From Pseudomonas siliginis (GTDB lineage Bacteria; Pseudomonadota; Gammaproteobacteria; Pseudomonadales; Pseudomonadaceae): DNA of 64,000 nt. The notes under the pieces are model-generated. The model was not told the origin of the DNA. It made no database searches and saw nothing but the letters and a program-made list of their open reading frames with translations. Positions 53,195 through 62,224 of the stretch are shown here, one piece after another; position 1 is the stretch's first letter; each line of letters starts with the position of its first letter. Position numbers and translations under genes: made by a program. The stretch spans positions 372,001 through 436,000 of the forward strand of contig NZ_JAHSTW010000001.1 in NCBI RefSeq assembly GCF_019145195.1. The letters are read 5' to 3'.

Positions 53195-54861
53195 CGGTCA
53201 ACACGCCGTTGGCCGAGCGGGTGCTGGTTCTGGCGCCCATGGGTCGTGACAGCCAGATCGCGTTGATGATTCTCAACGAAGCCGGTTACGGCGGCATGGT
53301 GGCGCCGAATCTCGGCGCTCTGTGCACCGAACTGGAGGTCGGTGCCGGGTTGCTGCTGATTGCTGCTGAAGCGTTGCGCGGACCGGAACTCGAAGGGCTT
53401 ATCGCCTACCTTGACCAGCAGCCCGCGTGGTCGGACATGCCCATCGTACTGCTGACTCATCATGGCGGCGATGAACAAGGGCCGCCGTCGCGCCTTAGCA
53501 CCCTGCTCGGCAACGTGACTTTTCTCGAGCGCCCCTTCCATCCCGCGACACTGGTCAGTCTGGTCTCCGCCGCCCTGCGTGGGCGGCGACGACAATATGA
53601 AGCGCGCGATCGGCTGATCGACCTGAGTGAAAGCGAACGACGCCTGCAATCGACTCTGGAAACCCTCGAGCAACAGGTTGAAGAGCGCACCGCACAGCTT
53701 CGCCACAACGAAGAAGCGCTGCGCCAATCGCAGAAAATGGAAGCGGTCGGCCAACTTACTGGCGGCATTGCTCACGATTTCAACAATATGCTCACCGGCA
53801 TCATCGGTAGCCTGGAACTGCTGCGCCGACGGCTGGCCCGGGGCCGCACCGAAGACCTCGACAGTCTGATCGATCTAGGCGTGACCTCCGCTAACCGCGC
53901 CGCCGGCCTGACTCACCGCTTGTTGGCGTTCTCCCGCCGGCAATCGCTCGACCCGAAAGCCGTGCAGATGAACACGCTGGTGCTGTCGATGGGCGAGCTG
54001 CTGCAACGCAGCCTGAATGAAAGCATTCATCTGGAAATGCGCCTGGACGACAACCTCTGGGTTGCCGAGGCCGATCCCAATCAACTCGAGAGCGCCCTGC
54101 TCAACCTGGTGATCAACGCCCGCGATGCGATGCCCGAGGGTGGCAAACTGGTGGTGGAAACCAGCAATCAGGTGCTGCATCGCGACTTCACTGCCGCTTA
54201 CAGTAATCTGGAGCCGGGCGATTACGTGATGCTCAGCGTCACTGACAATGGCAGCGGCATGCCGCAGAGCGTGGTCAGCCGTGCGTTCGATCCGTTTTTT
54301 ACGACCAAGCCGATCGGCCAGGGCACCGGCCTCGGACTGTCGATGATCTATGGCTTCAGCAAGCAGTCGCGCGGGCATGTGTCGATCGACAGTGAAGTCG
54401 ATCAAGGCACCACGGTAAAACTCTACCTGCCGCGTTTCCGTGGTGAAGAAGTGGAAATTCCCGTCTCGGATTCGCAGCAGGCTCCGTATGCGATGGATGG
54501 CGAAACCGTACTCATCGTCGAAGACGATCCGGCCGTGCGTGTGTTGGTCAGTGCCGTGCTCAGTGAGTTGGGTTACGCGTTCGTGGAGGCCGGTGATGCC
54601 GACGGCGCCATGCCGATTCTAAATTCGACGCAACGTATTGATTTGCTCATCAGTGACGTTGGTCTGCCGGGGATGAACGGTCGTCAACTGGCGGAGGTTG
54701 GTCGGCAATATCGCCCAGGTCTGAAAGTGTTGTTCATCACCGGTTATGCCGAGCACGCGGCGGTGCGCGGTGGCTTCCTCGACTCGGGAATGCAGATGAT
54801 CACCAAGCCTTTCACCTTTGATCTGCTCACCGCCAAGGTGCGCGAAATGATCAATAGCTGA
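53191..54861 (+). CDS. hybrid sensor histidine kinase with degenerate N-terminal receiver (556 aa)
   Basis: Residues 1-125 look like a receiver fold (RVLVLAPMGRDSQIALMILNEAGYG, IVLLTHHG, FLERPF), but the acceptor Asp position reads LLLIAAEAL, so it cannot be phosphorylated in the normal way. A coiled coil (about 140-180), HisKA with GGIAHDFNNML (His about 192), HATPase with NLVINARDAMPEGG and GTGLGLSMIYGF, and a C-terminal receiver with LLISDVGLPGMNG follow. The GTG start at 53191 overlaps the KaiC-like gene stop. The pseudo-receiver may sense the KaiC-like partner; this is inference. Confidence 0.92.
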   Translation: MTVNTPLAERVLVLAPMGRDSQIALMILNEAGYGGMVAPNLGALCTELEVGAGLLLIAAEALRGPELEGLIAYLDQQPAWSDMPIVLLTHHGGDEQGPPSRLSTLLGNVTFLERPFHPATLVSLVSAALRGRRRQYEARDRLIDLSESERRLQSTLETLEQQVEERTAQLRHNEEALRQSQKMEAVGQLTGGIAHDFNNMLTGIIGSLELLRRRLARGRTEDLDSLIDLGVTSANRAAGLTHRLLAFSRRQSLDPKAVQMNTLVLSMGELLQRSLNESIHLEMRLDDNLWVAEADPNQLESALLNLVINARDAMPEGGKLVVETSNQVLHRDFTAAYSNLEPGDYVMLSVTDNGSGMPQSVVSRAFDPFFTTKPIGQGTGLGLSMIYGFSKQSRGHVSIDSEVDQGTTVKLYLPRFRGEEVEIPVSDSQQAPYAMDGETVLIVEDDPAVRVLVSAVLSELGYAFVEAGDADGAMPILNSTQRIDLLISDVGLPGMNGRQLAEVGRQYRPGLKVLFITGYAEHAAVRGGFLDSGMQMITKPFTFDLLTAKVREMINS

Positions 54862-54863
54862 AT

Positions 54864-54893
54864 CAGGAGCTGCCGAAGGCCCGGCAGCTCCTG
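54864..54893. terminator. hairpin between converging signalling genes
   Basis: CAGGAGCTGCCG, a 6-nt loop and CGGCAGCTCCTG form a perfect 12-bp stem, immediately after the kinase stop and 8 nt from the stop of the opposite receiver gene. It lacks a T run, so it could be a rho-dependent end or mRNA stabiliser for both strands. Confidence 0.65.
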
Positions 54894-54901
54894 CATGAGA
54901 A

Positions 54902-55279
54902 TCAGGCCAGCAATTCCTGAATCTTTTCCTGCAGCACATCCAGATCGAACGGTTTTTCCAGGATCGGTGCCTTGCTGGTGATCGGGCTGCCGGTTTCACG
55001 GATTTCCTGCGGGTAGCCGCTGATGAAAATCACTTTCAGGTCCGGTCGCAGCTTCACTGCAGGCTCGGCGATCTGCACGCCGGAGATCCCGCCCGGCAGG
55101 CGGAAATCGGTAATCAGCATGTCCAGGTGAGGTTTGCTGGCGAGGATCTCGAAAGCCTGCTCGCCATTTTCCGCTTGCAACACGCGATAGCCCTGCCCTG
55201 ACAGGTAATCCGTCAGGACCATCAAGATAACCGGTTCGTCTTCGACGACGAGTACTACATCTTGCGCATCTACGCTCAT
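54902..55279 (-). CDS. single-domain response regulator (125 aa)
   Basis: Receiver domain alone: VVLVVEDEP at the start, phospho-acceptor Asp in LITDFRLPG, Thr/Ser switch in VIFISGYP and Lys in ILEKPFDLD. The start at 55279 (MSVDAQDV) has AAGG 7 nt upstream; the frame is open upstream to 55327. It is the last gene of the minus-strand signalling operon, 44 nt after the receiver-kinase gene, and may be a phosphate sink or diffusible output. Confidence 0.93.
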   Translation of the reverse strand: MSVDAQDVVLVVEDEPVILMVLTDYLSGQGYRVLQAENGEQAFEILASKPHLDMLITDFRLPGGISGVQIAEPAVKLRPDLKVIFISGYPQEIRETGSPITSKAPILEKPFDLDVLQEKIQELLA

Positions 55280-55323
55280 GGGAAGCCTTTGTTCGGTCAA
55301 TAGCTGCTGATACGACCGTGTGG

Positions 55324-56538
55324 TCACTCAGAGGTTGCGTCGGATATGCCGTTTTCCTGGATCGGCAGACAAACGCGAAACAGGGCGCCTTCGTTGATTT
55401 CACTCTCGACGACGATGGAGCCGCCATGGGCGGCGACGATCTGCTCGGAAATGAACAGACCCAGCCCGAGCCCGGCCACCACCGTCTTGGCGGACACCCG
55501 TTCGAACTGCTGAAAAATACGCTTCTGGTTCTCGGCGCTGATGCCGATGCCGTGGTCCTGGACTTCGACCCGCGCCTCCTCGCCTTCGCGATAGACGCGC
55601 ACCTGAATCGGGCTGCGACCACCATAACGCAAAGCGTTGGTCAGCAGATTGGACACCACTTGCTCGATGCGGAACTCGTCCCAGCAACCTTCTACCGGCT
55701 CGGACGCCTCAAAGGAAACGCTAGTTTCCGCCGCCTCCATTTGCGGAGCAAAGTTCTGCAGCAGATTGCTGACCAGTTGCACCAGATCGAAACGACTCGG
55801 GCGGATCGACAGTTTGCCGGTGCGGATTCGCGAGACATCGAGCATGTCTTCAATCAGGCGAATCAGGCTTTTGATCTGCCGCTCATCGCGGTCGACCATT
55901 GCCTGCATCTTGTCGAGGGTGAACGCCGCGGCGTTGTCCCGGGACAGGTGCATCTTGCGCAGCTGGGTTTCAAGAATCAGGCCATTGAGCGGTGTACGCA
56001 CCTCGTGGGCGACGATGGACATGAAGTCATCGCGCATGCGCACCGCCTGTTCCAGCTCAAGCTGCGTGCTTTGCAGCTGTTGCAGCAGCGCTTCCTGCTC
56101 GCGTCGGGCCTGCTCGAGCGCCTCGACCTGCTGTTTCATGGCCTTGCTCTGGCGATACAGATCAACGAAAACGTTGACCTTGCTCTTCACCGCATGAATG
56201 TCCAACGGCTTGTGCAGGAAGTCCACCGCACCGCTTTCGTAGCCCTTGAACGCGTAGTTGAGTTCACGGCCAGCGGCGCTGACGAAAATGATCGGAATGT
56301 TCTTGGTCTTCTCGGTGCCGCGCATCAACTCGGCCAATTCGAAGCCGTTCATGCCGGGCATCTGCACGTCGAGAATGGCCATGGCGAATTCGTGTTGCAG
56401 CAACAGCGACAGTGCCTCGTCCGCCGACAGAGCCTTGTAGACCGTGCGATCCTCGCGCTTGATCAGCGCTTCCAGCGCCAGCAGGTTTTCTGGCAGATCG
56501 TCGACGATCAACAGTTTGGCTTGGATATTACTCAGCAT
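55324..56538 (-). CDS. receiver-histidine kinase (404 aa)
   Basis: N-terminal receiver (LLIVDDLPENLLALEALI, acceptor Asp in MAILDVQMPGMNG, Lys in FLHKPLD), a coiled coil at 130-165, HisKA with IVAHEVRTPLNGL (His near 178) and HATPase with VVSNLLTNALRYG, DHGIGIS and GLGLGLFISEQIV. There is no membrane or sensory domain, so input must come by phosphotransfer or protein contact. Its start overlaps the end of cheB by 7 nt. Confidence 0.94.
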   Translation of the reverse strand: MLSNIQAKLLIVDDLPENLLALEALIKREDRTVYKALSADEALSLLLQHEFAMAILDVQMPGMNGFELAELMRGTEKTKNIPIIFVSAAGRELNYAFKGYESGAVDFLHKPLDIHAVKSKVNVFVDLYRQSKAMKQQVEALEQARREQEALLQQLQSTQLELEQAVRMRDDFMSIVAHEVRTPLNGLILETQLRKMHLSRDNAAAFTLDKMQAMVDRDERQIKSLIRLIEDMLDVSRIRTGKLSIRPSRFDLVQLVSNLLQNFAPQMEAAETSVSFEASEPVEGCWDEFRIEQVVSNLLTNALRYGGRSPIQVRVYREGEEARVEVQDHGIGISAENQKRIFQQFERVSAKTVVAGLGLGLFISEQIVAAHGGSIVVESEINEGALFRVCLPIQENGISDATSE

Positions 56539-57125
56539 GCGATTCGTTCCAGCTCGACTAGCAGACGGCCGATGCCGTGAATGGGTAGGACATGATCCGG
56601 CTGCAGAACGTTCAGTGCAGCCTGGGGCATGGTGGCGACTTGTGCATCCTCGGGGTCTTGAACAATGGTCAGGCCGCCGCAGCGCTTGACGCAGGCCAGC
56701 CCGTAAGCGCCATCCTGGTTGGCGCCGGTCAGCAGTAAGGCGGCGAGTGTCGGGCCGTAGACGTCAGCGGCGGATTCAAACAGGTAATCGATTGAAGGCC
56801 GCGAATGATGTACGCGGTCCTCTAGGCTCAGCGACAGGCTGCGATCCGCTTCGACCGACAAGTGATAACCGGGCGTGGCGAAATACACCGTGCCGGCTTC
56901 AATGTCCTGCTTGTCTTCAGCTTCCTTGACCGGCATCGCCACGCGGCGGGAGAACACTTCGGCCAGATGACTGCGGCGCTCTTCCGGCAGATGCAGAACG
57001 ATGATGATCGGCAGCACATAGCCTTTGCGCAATGGCCCGAGCAGGGTCAGCAACGCCTCGACACCGCCTGCGGAGGCGCCGATCACGACGGCCTCGATGC
57101 GAGGCAGGCTCGGGGTGTCGTTCAT
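56532..57125 (-). CDS. CheB-type methylesterase without receiver domain (197 aa)
   Basis: Protein-glutamate methylesterase catalytic domain alone: GASAGG with Ser18, IIVLHL with His45 and TGANQDGA with Asp138, matching the CheB triad. The usual N-terminal receiver is missing, so it must be controlled by the adjacent kinases or be constitutive. Its start overlaps the cheR stop (ATGA) and its stop overlaps the next kinase gene. No chemoreceptor gene is nearby, which points to a non-chemotaxis role such as modification of the neighbouring hybrid kinase. Confidence 0.94.
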   Translation of the reverse strand: MNDTPSLPRIEAVVIGASAGGVEALLTLLGPLRKGYVLPIIIVLHLPEERRSHLAEVFSRRVAMPVKEAEDKQDIEAGTVYFATPGYHLSVEADRSLSLSLEDRVHHSRPSIDYLFESAADVYGPTLAALLLTGANQDGAYGLACVKRCGGLTIVQDPEDAQVATMPQAALNVLQPDHVLPIHGIGRLLVELERIAC

Positions 57126-57955
57126 GATTTGCGGTAGATCCGTTCTTGTTTGACCAACGCCTCGAACTGGTTCGAATAGTTGGAAAAATCCAGGGTTTCC
57201 TTGCTGCCCAGCACCAGAAAGCCGCGATGCGACAACGATTCATGGAACAGCCCGAACGCCCGGTCCTGCAACTTCTTGTTGAAATAGATCAGCACGTTGC
57301 GGCAGGAAATCAACTGGGTTTCGGAGAACACGCTGTCGGTGGCCAGGCTGTGGTCGGCGAATGTCACGTTCTCGCACAGGCTCTTGTCGAAAATCGCGTA
57401 GCCGTAGGCTGCCGTGTAGTAATCGGCAAACGAACGCTGACCGCCGGCCTGCTGATAGTTGGCAGTGTAGGCGCGGACGTTTTCCATGGAGAAAATCCCT
57501 TGCTTGGCCTTCTCCAGCGAGCGCGGGTTGATGTCGGTGGCGTAGATGATCGTGCGGTCGAGCAGGCCTTCCTCGCGCAGCAGAATCGCCATCGAATAGA
57601 CCTCCTCGCCCGTGCTGCAGCCGGCAATCCAGATTTTCAGCGACGGATAGGTACGCAGCAGCGGCACCACTTCGTTGCGGATCGCCAGGAAGTGCGACGG
57701 ATCGCGGAACATCTCGCTGACCGGGATCGTCAGCAGTTGCAGCAGCTGCATGAACGCGGTCGGGTCGTGCAGGACTTTTTCTTGCAGGGCCGAGATGGTC
57801 GCGCACTCGAACTGACTCAGCGCGTGCTGCACCCGGCGCTTGATCGAAGCGCCGGAGTAGTCGCGAAAGTCGTAGCTGTATTTCAGGTAAATCGCCTCGA
57901 TCAACAAGCGTAATTCGATTTCGCTGTTGCGCTCGGCTGAACTGCTGCGTTCCAC
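57122..57955 (-). CDS. CheR-type methyltransferase (277 aa), GTG start
   Basis: S-adenosylmethionine-dependent protein-glutamate methyltransferase. The N-terminal helical domain (IYLKYSYDFRDYSGASIKRRVQHAL) is followed by the SAM-binding fold with WIAGCSTGEEVYSMAI, IYATDINPRSLEKAKQGIF and LISCRNVLIYF. No ATG fits; GTG at 57955 overlaps the stop of the upstream hybrid kinase by one base, while GTG at 57982 is an alternative. Coupled to cheB by ATGA. Confidence 0.92.
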   Translation of the reverse strand: MERSSSAERNSEIELRLLIEAIYLKYSYDFRDYSGASIKRRVQHALSQFECATISALQEKVLHDPTAFMQLLQLLTIPVSEMFRDPSHFLAIRNEVVPLLRTYPSLKIWIAGCSTGEEVYSMAILLREEGLLDRTIIYATDINPRSLEKAKQGIFSMENVRAYTANYQQAGGQRSFADYYTAAYGYAIFDKSLCENVTFADHSLATDSVFSETQLISCRNVLIYFNKKLQDRAFGLFHESLSHRGFLVLGSKETLDFSNYSNQFEALVKQERIYRKS

Positions 57956-60900
57956 TAGATGCGTTCCATTTTCGGTAACCACACACGTATCAGCGAGAAC
58001 AGACGATCAAGGTCGATGGGCTTGGCCAGGTAATCGTTGGCGCCCGCTTGCAGGCAGCGCTCCTGATCGTCCTTCATGGCCTTGGCCGTCACCGCGATGA
58101 TCGGCAGCTTGCGCCAGCGCGGATCCTTGCGGATTTCCATGGTGGCTTCGAAGCCATCCATTTCCGGCATCATCACGTCCATCAGCACCAGGTCGATGTC
58201 CTCGACTTCATGAAGTTTCTCAATCGCTTCGCGGCCGTTACGGCCGATCACCACGACTGCGCCTTTGTGTTCCAGCGCGCTGGTCAGGGCGAAGATATTG
58301 CGCACATCGTCGTCCACCAGCAGCACTTTGCGACCTTCAAAGACCTTGTCGCGGCTGCGCGCGGTCTTGAGCATCTTCTGCCGTTCATGGGACAGCTGCG
58401 ATTCGACTTTGTGCAGAAAGAGTGTGACCTCATCGAGCAACCGCTCCGGGGAGCGTGCGCCCTTGATGATGATCGAGCGCGAATACTTGCGCAGTTCGGC
58501 CTCTTCGTCGCGGGTGAGGTTGCGTCCGGTGTAAACGATGACCGGCGGGAACGAGCAGATGTCCTCGGTGGACATGCGCTTGAGTAGATCGTTGCCGAGC
58601 ATGTCCGGCAGCTTGAGATCGATGACCATGCAGTCGTAGATGGTCGTGCGCAGCAATTCCAGGGCGTCCTGGGCCAGGCCGACGGCAGTGATTTCGATGT
58701 CTTCGTCGCCAATCAGCCGCGCGATGCTTTCGCGTTGCAGATCGTCGTCTTCGACCAGCAGCACGCGTTTGACCTTCTGCGTCAGCTTGGCCTCGAGACG
58801 GGCGAACACATCCTTGAGCTCTTCGCGGGTGGTCGGCTTCACTGCGTAGCCGATCGCGCCCATGTGCATGGCGGCTTCGACGCGGTCTTCCACGGAAATC
58901 ACGTGCACCGGAATGTGCCGGGTTTCGGCGCGTTCTTTCAAGCGTTGCAGCACGGTCAGACCGGAATGATCCGGCAGGCGCATGTCGAGCAGGATCGCAT
59001 CCGGCACGAATTCGCGCGCCAGGTCGTAACCTTCGTCAGCGCCGTGGGCGACCAGACACATGTAGCCCAACTCATGGGCCAGGTCATAGAGGATACGGGC
59101 GAAGTTCGGTTCGTCCTCCACCACCAGAATGCAGCGGGTGGCGAACGGTGCCTTGTCGCGATCGTCGGCAAAGCGCGGGATGACTGCCGGAATCGCCGAT
59201 GCCAGCGGAGCCGCAACAGCAACTGGCGCAGGCGTCACAGGTGCCGGGTGGAAGGTCAGCGGCGCGGCCGGCGTTTCACCGAATTCGTGATACTGACGCG
59301 GCAACACCAGCGTAAACGTACTGCCCTGCCCCGGTACGCTGTCGACGCTGATCGAACCGCCCAGCAACGTCGCCAGATCCCGCGAGATCGACAGGCCCAG
59401 ACCGGTGCCGCCGTACTTGCGATTGGTGGTGCCATCCGCCTGACGGAACGCCTCGAAGATACTTTCCTGCTGATCCGCGGCGATACCGATCCCGGAATCC
59501 TTGACGCTGAAGGCGATGTGATCATTCGGCTGCGCGGTGATGGTCAGGCTCACGGCGCCGTGCTCGGTGAACTTGATCGCGTTGGACAGCAGGTTCTTGA
59601 TGACCTGCTCCAGACGCTGACGGTCGGTGAACAGTAAGCCCGGTGCGTCCGGCTGAACCTCGACGCTGAAGGCCAGTTTCTTGTCCGCCGCCAACGGTTC
59701 GAACATCGAGCGCAAGCCGTCGACCAGACGATCGACGCGGGTGTTTTCGGCAATCACTTCAAGTTTGCCGGCCTCGACCTTGGAAATGTCGAGAATGTCG
59801 TTGATCAGGTTGAGCAGATCGTTGCCGGCCGAATAGATCGATTCGGCGAACTTGACCTGTTCGGCCGACAGATTCTGCTGCGGGTTTTCCGCCAGCAGTT
59901 TGGCCAGAATCAGCGAACTGTTGAGCGGCGTGCGCAGTTCGTGGGACATGTTGGCGAGGAATTCGGACTTGTACTTGCTCGAGCGTTGCAGCTCTTCGGC
60001 ACGCTCTTCAAGCTGGATCTGCGCCTGATTCAGCTCGGTGTTTTTCTTGTCCATCGCATCGCGCTGCTCGGCGAGCTGCTCGTTGGTCTGCTCCAGCTCA
60101 ACCTGCTGGGTTTCCAGATGCGCCTGGGATTCCTTGAGAATCCGCGACTGTTCTTCCAGCTCTTCGTTGGCGGTCTTCAGCTCTTCCTGCTGCACTTGCA
60201 GCTCTTCATTGAGCTGCTGGGTTTCGGCGAGCACTTCCTGCAAGCGCTGACGGTAACGCGCCGCTTCGATCGAGGTGCCGATGTTGCCGGCAATCAATTC
60301 CAGCAGTTCGATGTCGCGCTCGGACAGCGGACGCAGGAAACCCAGCTCGATCACGCCATTGACCCGATCGTCATCGCTGGTCGGCACCACCAGCACACTG
60401 TGCGGCAGACCTGCACCGAGCCCGGAGCTGACTTTGAAATAGTCGCCCGGGACCGCGTCGAGACGGATCAGGCGTGCCTGTTCTGCCACTTGGCCGACGA
60501 TGCCTTCGCCGCTGTAGATCGTTTGATTGAGCTCTTCCTGCTCGCGGGAGAAACCATAAGTCGCCACGCGCTTGAGGCCGCCATGTTCTTCGCGCACATA
60601 AAGCGCGGCGACGGCAGTACCAAGGTATTGCGCACAGAATTGCAGAATGTTGCGCCCCAGCAGGTTCAGCGTCAGTTGCCCCAACACCTGCTCGGCCAAT
60701 TGTGTCTGGCCGTTGCGCAGCCACGCCTGCTTCTCCAGGCGTTCAGCGCTGGCCAGCTGCGCGGCGAGGTTGGCGCTGTAATTGGTCGACAGGTTGAGCA
60801 GATCACGGCGGCCGATGTAGGCCAGCAAACCGCTGATGCCAACGATGAAGATCAGGTAAAGGGTGATGCTCCAGATCGTCGTGCGGCGCACATCCTCATT

Positions 60901-61428
60901 GCGCGTGGCGCGCAGCACCTGCTCGGTCTCGATGACGTCCTCGAATTGCTTGCGGATTTCATCGGTCAGGCGCTTGCCCCGCCCGGCCTTGACCGCACCG
61001 CGATAGTCGCCACTGCTGCGCTGCAGATCGATCATAGACTGCGCGTAATTGGCCCACTCCACCTGCAAGGCTTGCAAACGGCGCAGGCGATCGGTCTGCA
61101 CCGGATTATCGGCGGTCAGCTCCAGCAACGTATTGAGAGCGACCTCGATACGCGGCTTGGCAACTTCGTACGGGTCGAGAAAGTGCTCGTCACCGCTGAG
61201 CAGATAGCCGCGCATGCCGGTTTCCAGATCAACGGTGAGCTTCACCGCTTCATTGGCGTTATTGATCACCCGGTCGGTGTGCTCGACCCATTGGATGACC
61301 GACAGCAAATAAGTGATCAGCGAGACGAAGAACACGGCGCTGAGCACGCCAACGCCCAGCGGCAGGCTGACGTTGCGACTCAGAAGTTTGCGGAACCGTT
61401 GTTCATCAACCGAGGACGGAGAGGACAT
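57955..61428 (-). CDS. large hybrid sensor histidine kinase: CHASE3-GAF-HisKA-HATPase-REC-REC-REC (1157 aa)
   Basis: Two transmembrane segments (about residues 22-45 and 180-205) enclose a CHASE3-type domain (VDLETGMRGYLLSGDEHFLDPY). A GAF domain lies at about 250-395, a long coiled coil of heptad Gln/Glu at about 395-495, and HisKA with NMSHELRTPLNSSL follows. HATPase with NLLSNAIKFTEHG and GTGLGLSISRDL comes next, then three receivers with acceptor Asp in AILLDMRLPDHSG, CMVIDLKLPDMLG and LVLMDVMMPEMDG. The start at 61428 (MSSPSSVDE) has AAGG 7-8 nt upstream; the frame is open to 61473. It heads the operon with CheR, CheB, a second kinase and a receiver. Confidence 0.95.
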   Translation of the reverse strand: MSSPSSVDEQRFRKLLSRNVSLPLGVGVLSAVFFVSLITYLLSVIQWVEHTDRVINNANEAVKLTVDLETGMRGYLLSGDEHFLDPYEVAKPRIEVALNTLLELTADNPVQTDRLRRLQALQVEWANYAQSMIDLQRSSGDYRGAVKAGRGKRLTDEIRKQFEDVIETEQVLRATRNEDVRRTTIWSITLYLIFIVGISGLLAYIGRRDLLNLSTNYSANLAAQLASAERLEKQAWLRNGQTQLAEQVLGQLTLNLLGRNILQFCAQYLGTAVAALYVREEHGGLKRVATYGFSREQEELNQTIYSGEGIVGQVAEQARLIRLDAVPGDYFKVSSGLGAGLPHSVLVVPTSDDDRVNGVIELGFLRPLSERDIELLELIAGNIGTSIEAARYRQRLQEVLAETQQLNEELQVQQEELKTANEELEEQSRILKESQAHLETQQVELEQTNEQLAEQRDAMDKKNTELNQAQIQLEERAEELQRSSKYKSEFLANMSHELRTPLNSSLILAKLLAENPQQNLSAEQVKFAESIYSAGNDLLNLINDILDISKVEAGKLEVIAENTRVDRLVDGLRSMFEPLAADKKLAFSVEVQPDAPGLLFTDRQRLEQVIKNLLSNAIKFTEHGAVSLTITAQPNDHIAFSVKDSGIGIAADQQESIFEAFRQADGTTNRKYGGTGLGLSISRDLATLLGGSISVDSVPGQGSTFTLVLPRQYHEFGETPAAPLTFHPAPVTPAPVAVAAPLASAIPAVIPRFADDRDKAPFATRCILVVEDEPNFARILYDLAHELGYMCLVAHGADEGYDLAREFVPDAILLDMRLPDHSGLTVLQRLKERAETRHIPVHVISVEDRVEAAMHMGAIGYAVKPTTREELKDVFARLEAKLTQKVKRVLLVEDDDLQRESIARLIGDEDIEITAVGLAQDALELLRTTIYDCMVIDLKLPDMLGNDLLKRMSTEDICSFPPVIVYTGRNLTRDEEAELRKYSRSIIIKGARSPERLLDEVTLFLHKVESQLSHERQKMLKTARSRDKVFEGRKVLLVDDDVRNIFALTSALEHKGAVVVIGRNGREAIEKLHEVEDIDLVLMDVMMPEMDGFEATMEIRKDPRWRKLPIIAVTAKAMKDDQERCLQAGANDYLAKPIDLDRLFSLIRVWLPKMERI

Positions 61429-61692
61429 GGGGCAGCCTTGTCGAACTGTTGAAAACCCGAGAGTTTGCCCCAAAACCCCGCCATGGATCCATTTTTCTCA
61501 CACAAATGATGGCATTTTCCTACGCACACCTGCGCATTGGACGACGCCAACGGTTATCCTTGCCTCACCGCACTGACCTGTTCTTTTTTGTATCAGCTCG
61601 GGAACTTGTGGCTATGCGCCACTTACTCATGCAAGAGTCCGGCAAATTCGCTTGCCCGGTATCCCCCGATTTCAATTTTTGAGAGTCCTGCC

Positions 61693-62052
61693 ATGTCTGC
61701 CACTCCATCCACTATCCTGGTCGTTGAAGACGACTCCATCGTGCGCATGCTTATCGTCGATGTACTGGAAGAGTTGGACTACAAGGTTGTGGAGGCTGAT
61801 GGCAGCGAGCAAGCCTTGGCTTTTCTTCAGGACCAGAACCAGCAGATTGATCTGATGATGACGGACGTTGGCCTTCCAGGCATGGATGGTCGCGAACTCG
61901 CAGGCGAAGCCCGTAAACTGCGCCCTGCTCTGCCCATCCTGTTCGCCAGCGGCTATGCCGAGAATATTGACGTGCCCAGCGACATGCATGTCATCGGCAA
62001 GCCCTTCTCCATCGATCAATTGCGCGACAAAGTCAAAGGCATTCTGAACTAA
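61693..62052 (+). CDS. single-domain response regulator (119 aa)
   Basis: Receiver domain: ILVVEDDSIVRMLIVDVLEEL, acceptor Asp in LMMTDVGLPGMDG, switch Ser in ILFASGYAE and Lys in VIGKPFSIDQL. The start at 61693 (MSATPST) has GAGAG about 8 nt upstream; the frame is open to 61537 without support. It is divergent from the large hybrid kinase and may be its diffusible partner. Confidence 0.92.
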   Translation: MSATPSTILVVEDDSIVRMLIVDVLEELDYKVVEADGSEQALAFLQDQNQQIDLMMTDVGLPGMDGRELAGEARKLRPALPILFASGYAENIDVPSDMHVIGKPFSIDQLRDKVKGILN

Positions 62053-62224
62053 ACCTGATAAATGTCCGTCGCGGATGCAACTTGTCACATCCAAAAATAA
62101 TCAGCAACTAACTAACACTGCCATTGCTTAACCTGCCAGCTCTATCCTGAATAATCTTTGGCCGCGTTAATAAATAACGAAAATACAGCCAAGGAACTTT
62201 CGATACTCATTCAGGATAGAGCCC

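Noticed and set aside
59941..61452. Plus-strand 503-codon frame opposite the large hybrid kinase
   Set aside because: It shows antisense composition and no recognisable domain; the kinase frame contains all expected motifs.
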